Below, piece by piece: positions 32,503-40,294 of a stretch of DNA of 64,000 bases (position 1 is its first letter; every line of letters starts with the position of its first letter). This DNA is from Paludibacteraceae bacterium (GTDB taxonomy: Bacteria > Bacteroidota > Bacteroidia > Bacteroidales > Paludibacteraceae), in the NCBI GenBank assembly GCA_024401435.1, contig JAKSLB010000007.1, positions 1 to 64,000 of the forward strand, given 5' to 3'. Under the pieces are notes generated by a model. That model was not told the DNA's origin. It was given only the letters and a program-made list of their open reading frames with translations, and searched no databases. The translations under genes were made by a program, and so were the position numbers.

Positions 32503-32997
32503 TTAATTATAATCAATTCCACTTAACTTTGGTGGTTCTATTGTATCACCTATATATAGTCTGTCATCATTTGTTTGAACTATGCGTATATCTTGCTCAA
32601 TCATTAAATGGTTATCATTACCTTTATGACCATATATGAAGTTCTTCATCTTTATGTGATTGATTCCACCCCTTTCAATGAAATCAAACTTGCAAGCAAC
32701 CATACGCCATACATTATGTTCATCATCAATGAACCACTTGTTGTTGTAATAGAAATCCTTCAAGTCCACCAAAGCACCAACGGCATTGTAGTCTACCTGT
32801 ATTTGGGAAATTCCACGGACTAAAGGTTCATAACTCATAGTATGAGTATCACAAGGAAGTTCCTTTATGGCAAAGTACATATAGAAACTTTTAAGTCCAG
32901 AAGACACCTTTGTGATGTTATAGAAACTATCAAAGGATATTCCCTTTGCATATTCCAAGACATCTCCAAGAATTATGTCAACTTCATTTGATTCCAT
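32503..32997 (-). CDS. Hypothetical protein, 164 aa
   Basis: The start overlaps the stop of the 46-aa tagged peptide upstream (TAATG), so translation is coupled. Beta-rich, soluble, with FYMYFAIKELPCD and KNFIYGHKGNDNH. No family recognised. Confidence 0.55.
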   Translation of the reverse strand: MESNEVDIILGDVLEYAKGISFDSFYNITKVSSGLKSFYMYFAIKELPCDTHTMSYEPLVRGISQIQVDYNAVGALVDLKDFYYNNKWFIDDEHNVWRMVACKFDFIERGGINHIKMKNFIYGHKGNDNHLMIEQDIRIVQTNDDRLYIGDTIEPPKLSGIDYN

Positions 32998-33137
32998 TAT
33001 ACTATGCTAACCTCTAATGTATCATCATCAATTTCTTCAATGGAAACCTTTTCATCCTCAAATTCTTCAGGTTTCTTTTCATTTAGAATTTGACAAACCT
33101 TTCTATATTCTTCTTCGGTAAGTAGAACAGTCTTCAT
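32997..33137 (-). CDS. Minimal tagged protein, 46 aa
   Basis: ATG at 33137 with GGGAG upstream; MKTVLLTEEEYRKVCQILNE is followed by only 26 acidic residues (KKPEEFEDEKVSIEEIDDDT, then LEVSIV). It is the shortest carrier of the tag and shows that the tag is a separable module. It could be a scaffold-type or decoy peptide, or the tag of a protein whose body was lost. Its stop overlaps the next start. Confidence 0.65.
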   Translation of the reverse strand: MKTVLLTEEEYRKVCQILNEKKPEEFEDEKVSIEEIDDDTLEVSIV

Positions 33138-33149
33138 TTCACATCTCCC

Positions 33150-33525
33150 TTTTAAATATTGCCATATGAACTAATCAACTGCTAAAGACAGTTATTTTCT
33201 GCCTTTAGAGATTTACGATATTCTTGCTTCATAGGAGACCTAGATTCAAAAAGAACCGAACTGTCTCCTCCACAAGCATTTGACAGATTATTTCTGTCCA
33301 GTTTGGGTCGTTCCTACCCTACTACTTTGAAACAATTTATTCATACAGTTTCGTATGAGCCTATTACTAAAATCCGCTAGAGATAGTACCTTCTTGTCTG
33401 TTTGATGCACACGGTGTAGTTTTTCTCTACCTTGGTAAGACTGACCTGACGCCTAAATTTGCCTAGCTATATTCGTATGAGCTAAAATCAGTGACGACAT
33501 ACTAAAATTCATTTCATAGGACATT
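33150..33525 (-). ncRNA. Candidate structured RNA E (up to 375 nt)
   Basis: No reading frame in 388 bases. Hairpins in plus coordinates: CTAAAGACAG/CTGCCTTTAG (33182-33208), AGGAGAC/GTCTCCT (33233-33269), GACAGA/TCTGTC (33282-33298), CATAC/GTATG (about 33345). The string TTCGTATGAGC occurs twice (about 33351 and 33473). Orientation is assumed from the neighbours. Confidence 0.45.
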
Positions 33526-34392
33526 TCATATTATATATAACTTTTCATATTCCGTAGTGGGGTCTATATCATAGTCAAGTTTTAAACAACCATCCGCAAT
33601 AGCCTTTTTATAATTGTCATAGGTTGTTAGTTCACCCCTAAATGTTATTCCATTTGGTCTAGTGGTGTGAGTAGGCATCACTTCAAGTTCCTTGCATTTT
33701 TCAAGGTCAACTATTGAACAAATGTGTACAGGTGATTTATTTTCCCTAGAAAGTTTTCTCAACATAGTAGAACTAAATACGAAATCCTTACATAGTTTTT
33801 CATTGTTGAACAATAGTGTGAAATAACCTCTTCCGTTAAATTCCCACATCACAATCTTTTGCTTTGAAGCCTTCTTTATATCTCTATCATTGATATTATG
33901 TCTTACTTGTAACTTGCTATCATTAGTAGTAGTTATGTTGTATCCACCATTTTTGTTTATTTCTTCCATTTTGTTGATGAATGTATATCCGTGTGCTCCA
34001 CTATAACTAGAACGGTTATTCCAAGTACCCCAACGCAATTGTGTGTATTGATAGATGTGTATCATTTCGTGAAGAAGAACTTCTTCACCCTCTCTTTCAG
34101 TCATATTGTCAAAATATGTTGAGAAAGTTATTTTTAAACCACCAACATATACACCATTTCCATAATCCTCAAAACCATATGCTGGAATTCGCTTTCTTTT
34201 ACAAGATGCTACTGCCACATGCTTTGTACTTCTATCCGTATCAAATGTACAAGATGGTAAAAGACCACCAAAGAATTCATCATTGAATTTTGAATACATC
34301 GTTTTGAACCAAGAACCATTGGGTTTGAAATCATTATTTTCTTCTTCGGTTCTTTCTAATAGATAAAAGTTATAGTCATCATAGGTGTACAT
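33526..34392 (-). CDS. SprT-like zinc metalloprotease, 288 aa
   Basis: A gluzincin-type site LLHEMIHIYQY (H108, E109, H112) is preceded by ITFSTYFDNMTERE and followed by a third histidine in SGAHGYTFINKMEEIN (H134), the SprT/Spartan arrangement. The N-terminal LYSKFNDEFFGGLLPSC-type strand also fits (here MYSKFNDEFFGG). The C-terminal 120 residues are extra. SprT proteins degrade DNA-crosslinked or structural proteins; the phage substrate is unknown. Start: ATG adjoining AATACATAATGT. Confidence 0.75.
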   Translation of the reverse strand: MYTYDDYNFYLLERTEEENNDFKPNGSWFKTMYSKFNDEFFGGLLPSCTFDTDRSTKHVAVASCKRKRIPAYGFEDYGNGVYVGGLKITFSTYFDNMTEREGEEVLLHEMIHIYQYTQLRWGTWNNRSSYSGAHGYTFINKMEEINKNGGYNITTTNDSKLQVRHNINDRDIKKASKQKIVMWEFNGRGYFTLLFNNEKLCKDFVFSSTMLRKLSRENKSPVHICSIVDLEKCKELEVMPTHTTRPNGITFRGELTTYDNYKKAIADGCLKLDYDIDPTTEYEKLYII

Positions 34393-34404
34393 ACATTATG
34401 TATT
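34393..34404 (-). promoter_or_regulatory. Late-type box AATACATAATGT (minus)
   Basis: Third copy of the 12-mer directly adjoining a start codon. Confidence 0.5.
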
Positions 34405-34410
34405 TTCGGG

Positions 34411-34499
34411 AAAGTGCCAAATTAGATTAGGGTTTTATACTTTAAGTCCCCACATATATCCTTCCGTTAAGAGTATTCGCAATCCTAATTTGGCACTTT
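34411..34499 (-). other. 89-nt stem-loop with tRNA-Gln-like outer stem
   Basis: Outer stem AAAGTGCCAAATTAG/CTAATTTGGCACTTT (15 bp). Inner stem ATACTTTAA/TTAAGAGTAT with a one-base bulge. The outer stem shares AAGTGCC-N-AATT with the repeat around tRNA-Gln at 1382-1479, but the inside is not a normal tRNA. It may be a decayed tRNA or a processing/termination element between two late genes. Confidence 0.55.
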
Positions 34500-34502
34500 T
34501 TG

Positions 34503-35768
34503 TTATTTTTCGCCATCTACAGTTTCTTTAGATGTGTTTTGTACACCATCACAAACACAAGTGAGTTCTACCTTTGTGTCACCTCTTTCAACAAATACCA
34601 ATTGTATTCTTGTAACTATGTAATTTGAGTTATAGATGTCATACTTGTATTCACCTGTGTCAAAGTCTATGTTTATTCTATCACCAAGTTGGGGGAATGC
34701 TCTTTTTGACAAAAGGTATTCATTGCATTGTCTATACATTGAATAAGACACCTTGATGAAGTTTCTAAAGAACCTTCTCTTGTTTCTTAATGAAATTGCT
34801 TCTGAATAGTCATACATAGCACCTAGGTCTTCAAAGAACATACCAAGGTCTTTGCTTTGGGTCAAATCACCGACTGTTGCATTTCCATAATTGGATGTGT
34901 ATACTGGTGTAGAATCCACGGACTTTTCTTGTTTGAATGTGTCATACATCAAAGAAGTCAAGTCATTCAATTCAGGTTTTGGGAACAATCCATTGTCAAG
35001 TTTTACGGCATAGCCTCTATCGTACATATAGAAGTCAATCTTACCACTACCCATAGCATCGTTATAACCACCATTTGCGTTGAACTTTGCGGTTTCATAG
35101 AAAATCACATTGGGTGTTGATACGGAATTGTTGGAAAGATGTACTAGATTGTATTGGATAGGTTTCTTGGCTAGTGTTTTCAATGTAGTGATGCGACCGC
35201 CATTATGGTCAATATATGAAATGCCAGCATCTTCATCATCGGTATATATGTGGTTTTCAGCCTTTGCTACCATTTGAGCACAAGTAAGGCTACCATTTAG
35301 CCAAAGAGATGTATATGAACTATCCTTTTCAACAGTAGCACCGATACCACCGAAAGCCATCATATCACGGCAACATTGGGCAGCGGTTGTCCTATTGGAA
35401 TAACTTTCAACACGATATTTCATTTGTGGTGACTTGATTGCGTGAATCACATATTTAACATTTGTGCTTGAAAATGATGGTTGGATTGCAACACTAACTA
35501 TGGTGTATGATTCCTTAATTGTTTCTGGGTCATTCTTGGTATTTATCCATATCTTGAAATCCAATTTCATATTTATGTCAATTGCCTTGTAACCATAGAA
35601 TACGCCATTGTCCTCAAACTCCAAGTATGCTATTGGAGTGTCATAGAACATATTTTCATCAATTTCAAATCGTTTGATGCCAGGTACAAAATGTCCGTTG
35701 ATTGAGACTTCATAACTAGACAACGCATTTGTGGAATCCGCTTTGCTTATCGCATCAATTGCACTCAT
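34503..35768 (-). CDS. Baseplate hub-like protein (gp27/gpD type), 421 aa
   Basis: Beta-rich structural protein. LSSYEVSINGHFVPGIKRFE at the start and YIVTRIQLVF...TKVELTC at the end are the kind of strands seen in late-control gpD/gp27 hub proteins; TSLWLNGSLTCAQMVAKAEN suits the central hub domain. The assignment rests on pattern rather than a strict motif. A bidirectional late box lies 2 bases upstream. It would form the trimeric hub below the tail tube. Confidence 0.55.
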   Translation of the reverse strand: MSAIDAISKADSTNALSSYEVSINGHFVPGIKRFEIDENMFYDTPIAYLEFEDNGVFYGYKAIDINMKLDFKIWINTKNDPETIKESYTIVSVAIQPSFSSTNVKYVIHAIKSPQMKYRVESYSNRTTAAQCCRDMMAFGGIGATVEKDSSYTSLWLNGSLTCAQMVAKAENHIYTDDEDAGISYIDHNGGRITTLKTLAKKPIQYNLVHLSNNSVSTPNVIFYETAKFNANGGYNDAMGSGKIDFYMYDRGYAVKLDNGLFPKPELNDLTSLMYDTFKQEKSVDSTPVYTSNYGNATVGDLTQSKDLGMFFEDLGAMYDYSEAISLRNKRRFFRNFIKVSYSMYRQCNEYLLSKRAFPQLGDRINIDFDTGEYKYDIYNSNYIVTRIQLVFVERGDTKVELTCVCDGVQNTSKETVDGEK

Positions 35769-35770
35769 AG

Positions 35771-35781
35771 ATTATATATTT
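35771..35781. promoter_or_regulatory. Bidirectional late box ATTATATATTT
   Basis: Between divergent start codons at 35768 (-) and 35789 (+). Confidence 0.55.
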
Positions 35782-35788
35782 AGGGTGT

Positions 35789-36430
35789 ATGATTATCAAC
35801 TTTGAGACATTTAGTAATATGGAATTGAAGCACGGAATGTTTGTGTTCACAAACGATTCTTGTCAAATGTGCAAGGAATGGAAGGAAGACCTTGAACTAT
35901 TGGACATAAAGAACAATCCATATTTCTATATAGTTGAATGCGTTACCGAAAAGGAAGGTGAAGACCTTTACGCAATCACCGAAAGAGTAGGTTATCCTCA
36001 ATCCGTTGCTATGTTTGAGAATAAAGTGAAATGGATAAAGATGGGTAAGCAATATGGTCAAGATGTGATTGATATAGTTAACTTTGTTGAGGAATTTGGA
36101 TGGAAGCCATTGAACAAGGAAGAATATGACAAGAAAATGGATTTCATCAACAACCCAGTATCAATAAAGGTAGCAATAGCACCAATGCATTATGTTTCCT
36201 TTGTTGATGGAAGGGATATACTCTTACACGCAAACCTATATGAAGAAGATTACATATATGAATTGTTCAAACAAGGCATTGAACTAATAGTTTATGACTA
36301 CAACAAGAGAAGTGATTTTAGTGATAGAGAAGTAAATATCATTCAAAACTATCAAAAGATTACAAAAAAAATGTTCATCAATAGAGATTCCAACAAAGTA
36401 CAAATTGAAAAAATTTCAAAAAAAGTTTAA
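35789..36430 (+). CDS. Thioredoxin-like domain fused to unknown domain, 213 aa
   Basis: HGMFVFTNDSCQMCKEWKEDL (about 15-35) gives a C-Q-M-C redox centre after a beta strand, followed by YFYIVECVTEKEGEDLYAIT and YPQSVAMFENKVKWIKMG, where the cis-Pro region is Y-P-Q. That is a complete thioredoxin/glutaredoxin-like fold in about 105 residues. The second half is unrecognised. It could supply electrons to ribonucleotide reductase or reshape disulphides; no reductase gene is in the window. Confidence 0.7.
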   Translation: MIINFETFSNMELKHGMFVFTNDSCQMCKEWKEDLELLDIKNNPYFYIVECVTEKEGEDLYAITERVGYPQSVAMFENKVKWIKMGKQYGQDVIDIVNFVEEFGWKPLNKEEYDKKMDFINNPVSIKVAIAPMHYVSFVDGRDILLHANLYEEDYIYELFKQGIELIVYDYNKRSDFSDREVNIIQNYQKITKKMFINRDSNKVQIEKISKKV

Positions 36431-36437
36431 ATTATAC

Positions 36438-36466
36438 TTGACAAGTCTTATATAATTTTGTATATT
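36438..36466 (+). promoter_or_regulatory. Promoter TTGACA-17-TATATT
   Basis: TTGACA 36438-36443; spacer with CTTATATAATTTTG; TATATT 36461-36466. It drives the outer-membrane protein gene. Confidence 0.88.
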
Positions 36467-36493
36467 ATAGGTACAAAACCAAGGAGATATACA

Positions 36494-37786
36494 ATGATTA
36501 AGAATTTGATTTTAGCCGTTGCCGTTATGGTAAGCCTTTCCAATGCAGCATCAAGCATTAGAAGCACATTCCTCAACGACACCAACATTGTCAAGGAAAA
36601 GAAGGATACCTTGGTCATCCGTAAGGAACGACTTGGTACTATCTATGACATCACCACCACAGCACCGAACACATTGATGCTTACCAAGGATGGTCGTAGA
36701 TATGACTTCTTTGATATTGTCGCCAATAGTGCCAATGTGGTGATGGATACTCTTGCCATTGTGAATGAGTTCTCTAGAATTGGCTTGTACAAGGAATGTA
36801 GTGCTTCCATTCTTATCCCAATTGAAGAATATGAAAGGTTTTATAACAAGTCTTATCTCTCATTGAACAACAATGGTTGTGTGCTTGGTGACATTTCTAC
36901 AGTTGGCGGTGGTTTCTTTTTGGGTAAGACAATTGGTAAAGTTTTCAAGAAGAACCATAGATACAAGTCCATTGAACTTGATGTAAAGACAACCGAATTG
37001 GCATACATTGATAGTATCAACATCGTTGGACTCTATGGTGACACTACCTACTACGATTTTGATAAGACTTTTATGTGCAAGGATAACAATTCCTTTATTA
37101 CATTCAAGGATAACTATGTTGATTGTCAATCTTGCCCAATGAACTCCGTATATAGCGAAAAGTATGGGGAATGTATTTGCAAGGTAGGTTACAAGGCTGA
37201 ATATGGCTACAAGGGTGTTTACGGCTACACAAATGGTATGCGTTGTGTGGAGGAAAAGGTTGAACCCATCAATGAAATCAAGGTTGAACCAAAGACATTC
37301 CTTGGCAATGACCATAGAGCGGATGTACGATTTGACAAGTTCAATGTTTCCACCGACTTCGGTATGAGTACAAAGAGTGATGATGGCTATAGTGATGGTG
37401 GCTTTGTAATCAATTTGAGTTGGCAACCCTCCATTATCTTGAATCATATTTCCTCCAATACCGACATTATGGCTTTCGCATTGGACTTGGGTATGAACTT
37501 TACATACTTTTCCTATGAATATGATGGTCTTTGGGGTCATAGTGATAGCGAAGGTGAATACCTTTTCCCCAACATTGCCCTTGGTTTTAGAGCAGACCTA
37601 TGGCGTTTTGAATACACATTTGACTTTCTTGTGAACTTGAACGACAAGTATGAAAATGTTTCCTATACATTTGGCTATCAAAATAGGATTGGATTCAAGT
37701 TCAACAAGCATTGGGCTATCCATATGAATATCCAAAACTTTAGTGGTTTGACATTCCTTGGTCTTGGTTGTAACTACACATTCTAA
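36494..37786 (+). CDS. Secreted outer-membrane beta-barrel-like protein, 430 aa
   Basis: AAGGAGATATACA and ATG at 36494. Signal peptide MIKNLILAVAVMVSLSNAAS with likely cleavage after Ala-Ala. A Cys-rich EGF-like stretch follows at about 200-260 (MCKDN, DCQSCPMN, ECICKVGY, MRCVEE). The last 140 residues alternate hydrophobic and polar residues and end in GLGCNYTF with terminal Phe, the classical outer-membrane beta-signal. The gene looks bacterial in style (strong binding site, host-type promoter) and was probably acquired. Expression on the host surface could mask receptors or exclude other phages. Confidence 0.75.
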   Translation: MIKNLILAVAVMVSLSNAASSIRSTFLNDTNIVKEKKDTLVIRKERLGTIYDITTTAPNTLMLTKDGRRYDFFDIVANSANVVMDTLAIVNEFSRIGLYKECSASILIPIEEYERFYNKSYLSLNNNGCVLGDISTVGGGFFLGKTIGKVFKKNHRYKSIELDVKTTELAYIDSINIVGLYGDTTYYDFDKTFMCKDNNSFITFKDNYVDCQSCPMNSVYSEKYGECICKVGYKAEYGYKGVYGYTNGMRCVEEKVEPINEIKVEPKTFLGNDHRADVRFDKFNVSTDFGMSTKSDDGYSDGGFVINLSWQPSIILNHISSNTDIMAFALDLGMNFTYFSYEYDGLWGHSDSEGEYLFPNIALGFRADLWRFEYTFDFLVNLNDKYENVSYTFGYQNRIGFKFNKHWAIHMNIQNFSGLTFLGLGCNYTF

Positions 37787-37828
37787 CAAAATTTTACTAT
37801 ATTCTACCTATAACAAAAGAGCGTACCT

Positions 37829-38422
37829 ATGAAGGTATATGAAGTAATCAATCAATTTTTTGCGGAGAACAAGAACTCCGCTATCGTAGTGAAGGATAAT
37901 AAAGGTGTTTGGGGTGAGTTACCTATGCTCATCAACGCAAACGAAGACTATATGGATTTCGTATCCGTAAATGATAACTATGGTTGGTTTTTCCGTTCCA
38001 AGGATTACAAGAACCTCAACAAGGAATTCAATGACTTCATTGATGAAATCATTGTCCGTTGGTTTGGCAACGAAAATGAACGCAATTCAAGACTTGAAAT
38101 TGAAAGAGCAAACCACTTCAACAGATTGAAGAAAATGAATGTAAATGCTCAATTCAAGTTCATCATCAAGTATATGTTCTTGTTCCAAAATTGGGTAAAC
38201 TACACTTCCGTTTCTGGTTGCAAGATTGTCAATAGGAATTTCAAACTTTCAAACAAGGTGGAAAAGACCATTGACTATGAGAAGATGCGTACCAAGTTGA
38301 TTCACCGCATTGATGACATCCACCAACTCTTGTTGCGTAGGGATGTGGATTTCATAAAGGAAAACTACAACGAAATCAAGGAAATCCAAATCCGTTGTGA
38401 GAAGCTACTTGCGAAGAAGTAA
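37829..38422 (+). CDS. Hypothetical protein, 197 aa
   Basis: Helical soluble protein with a basic C-terminal half (KMRTKLIHRIDDIHQLLLRR). Codon use and GC resemble the upstream outer-membrane protein gene, with which it may be co-transcribed. No family recognised. Confidence 0.6.
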   Translation: MKVYEVINQFFAENKNSAIVVKDNKGVWGELPMLINANEDYMDFVSVNDNYGWFFRSKDYKNLNKEFNDFIDEIIVRWFGNENERNSRLEIERANHFNRLKKMNVNAQFKFIIKYMFLFQNWVNYTSVSGCKIVNRNFKLSNKVEKTIDYEKMRTKLIHRIDDIHQLLLRRDVDFIKENYNEIKEIQIRCEKLLAKK

Positions 38423-38427
38423 AAAAG

Positions 38428-38453
38428 AAAGACCGCCAATGGCGGTCTTTTTT
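38428..38453. terminator. Bidirectional terminator
   Basis: AAAGACCGCC/GGCGGTCTTT stem between convergent genes. Confidence 0.9.
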
Positions 38454-39369
38454 AATGCAATGGACTAGATGAACTAGACTTTGGGTGTAGCGTATGTTCG
38501 CTACTCTTCTTTTGTTTTTGCACAGGTTTATACTCATAGGTCTGTTTATCTGGGTTCTTTAGATTATAATGGGAAAGACCTTGCGACTTTCTAGCAATAA
38601 AAGACCTATCTCTTTTAGCCTTGATTATAGCCTTCTTTGCGTTTCTCTTAATCTTACCCTTTCTTTGACCTATCTTTCTCTTACGCCTTTCCTTTGCGGT
38701 TATGCGTACTTCCTTTGGCTTGCCATTGACATATTGAATCCTATAGTTCTTCTTCGTTGACATAATCTTGACTTTCTTCTTACCCTTACGGATAACCTTC
38801 TTACGAACCAAGGATTCATTCAATGTATCAACATTTGCTTCCTTCTTTAGGCTTTCAAAGAAATTCATTCCTTCAACGGATATGCCTAGGATTACTTGAA
38901 CAATCTTTTCCCAACAATCCTTTGCCCTACCATCACGATAGAGTATGGCATTTCCACCAGCCTCAATGAATTGGTCACAATTCATCTTTAGGTCATCTAT
39001 GAGCAATGCGTGTTCATCGGCAAAGTTCTTCTTTAGTCTAGCCTTGTCAACAAAATGCATATTCAATGATGGTATGTTTGTATGTTCCTTTAACCAAATC
39101 CTCTTGCCATCCTTACCTTCCTCGGTAGGTATAGCGGAAAGTATGCAAAGGTCTATACCTTGCTCATTGCATAATTTTGATAATTTTGTATAAAAAAGTT
39201 TACCTTGTGGCAACCAATCAAGTTCAACCCAGAACTTTCTTCCAAGTCCGTCTAGAATCTTCCAATCAACCTTGTTGGTTTCAACATTCAATGCGTTATA
39301 CTTATTTAGACCCTCTAAACAATTTACAATAACGCCATCCATATCTAGATATACTGTATCAATCATCAA
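38452..39369 (-). CDS. HAD phosphatase fused to a tagged basic protein, 305 aa
   Basis: Residues 1-165 form a HAD-family phosphatase of the 5'-nucleotidase type: YLDMDGVIV (D9, D11), CILSAIPT as motif II and HALLIDDLKMNCDQF as motif III/IV. From Met168 the sequence changes to NFFESLKKEANVDTLNE185 and a very basic tail (VRKKVIRKGKKKVK, then KERRKRKIGQRKGKIKRNAK). The segment 168-185 looks like a capsid-targeting tag ending in L-N-E, and the tail looks DNA-condensing. So a nucleotide-handling enzyme may be fused to a head core protein; internal initiation at Met168 is an alternative. Confidence 0.7.
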   Translation of the reverse strand: MMIDTVYLDMDGVIVNCLEGLNKYNALNVETNKVDWKILDGLGRKFWVELDWLPQGKLFYTKLSKLCNEQGIDLCILSAIPTEEGKDGKRIWLKEHTNIPSLNMHFVDKARLKKNFADEHALLIDDLKMNCDQFIEAGGNAILYRDGRAKDCWEKIVQVILGISVEGMNFFESLKKEANVDTLNESLVRKKVIRKGKKKVKIMSTKKNYRIQYVNGKPKEVRITAKERRKRKIGQRKGKIKRNAKKAIIKAKRDRSFIARKSQGLSHYNLKNPDKQTYEYKPVQKQKKSSEHTLHPKSSSSSPLH

Positions 39370-39426
39370 AACTTACCTTATCTTATATATTAAATATATA
39401 ACCACCCTAAAAATGGGTGGTTCATA

Positions 39427-40158
39427 TTATTTGGACTTTTTCTTCTTTCTCTTTGCCTTCCTCTTTTTCGCCTTCTTCTTTCCAAGACTTCTATTGTATG
39501 TGTTGTACCAATTAGACCAAGTAAATGGCATCACACCGACAATCATTGGAGGTGGCATAGCACCAGGTTGTCTATGACATATTGAATGGTTATTACAACC
39601 CATAGGCTTTGGGGGACGAGGCATTTTAGGTGGCTTTGGCATTTGTGGTCTAGGGATGTTTCCACCCATAGGCTTTGTTGGTGGTGGAGGTGGACTAGGC
39701 ATCATTGGTCTTGGATTGCCACCAAGTGGCATTGGATTCACACCACCAAAACCACCATTTGGAACACCCATAGAAGCACCAGTTGACATAACACCCATAC
39801 CAAAGTCCTCATTCATATCAACGCTTTCGCTCAAGGCTATGGTAACATCTAGGTCAAATGTAGAACCTATATGGTTAAGTATGTCTGTAATCATATCATT
39901 AGCCATATTGTATGCTTGTTCTTTGTTTTCTTCATTGTTAGATATAGCACCACACCAAAATGGAACTTCCAATTCTAGGTCATTCAACAATTCACCCTTG
40001 TTTCCCAATATTGCTTTGTATTGATAGCCATTTATGTCATCATTCCAAGTAAATGATAGGTTGATAGTATCAACATCATATTCCATACCATTTGATGCTT
40101 CAATGGTTTGTGGGATTATAGTAAATTGCGTGGTTTCGTTATATCTAATGTCTTGCAT
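39427..40158 (-). CDS. Proline-rich protein with basic tail, 243 aa
   Basis: Residues 1-115 are a beta-rich domain (FTIIPQTIEASNGMEYDVDT, FWCGAISNNEENKEQA). Residues about 120-205 are Pro/Met/Gly-rich (PMMPSPPPPPTKPMGG, RPQMPKPPKMPRPPKPMG), and the end is almost pure Lys/Arg (GKKKAKKRKAKRKKKKSK). A late box adjoins the start. Possibly a structural or DNA-binding virion protein. Confidence 0.6.
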   Translation of the reverse strand: MQDIRYNETTQFTIIPQTIEASNGMEYDVDTINLSFTWNDDINGYQYKAILGNKGELLNDLELEVPFWCGAISNNEENKEQAYNMANDMITDILNHIGSTFDLDVTIALSESVDMNEDFGMGVMSTGASMGVPNGGFGGVNPMPLGGNPRPMMPSPPPPPTKPMGGNIPRPQMPKPPKMPRPPKPMGCNNHSICHRQPGAMPPPMIVGVMPFTWSNWYNTYNRSLGKKKAKKRKAKRKKKKSK

Positions 40159-40160
40159 AT

Positions 40161-40171
40161 CTTATATATTA
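40161..40171 (-). promoter_or_regulatory. Late box TAATATATAAG (minus)
   Basis: Two bases from the ATG ending at 40158; same string as at 30513. Confidence 0.6.
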
Positions 40172-40294
40172 GGCTAGTCCCTCCAAAGTGTTGAATTTGG
40201 AAAAAAATGAATTGAAACATATATAAACTATATGTATAAGATGGAATACTGGTACTATTCTAATCGTAAGAGTTTAATGGTCGTGTGACCACTA

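Noticed and set aside
34411..34499. Functional tRNA within the stem-loop
   Set aside because: No T-loop TTCRAN sequence and no acceptable anticodon arm on either strand.
36860..37540. 226-codon minus-strand frame
   Set aside because: Opposite the outer-membrane protein gene, whose signal peptide, promoter and C-terminal motif are convincing.
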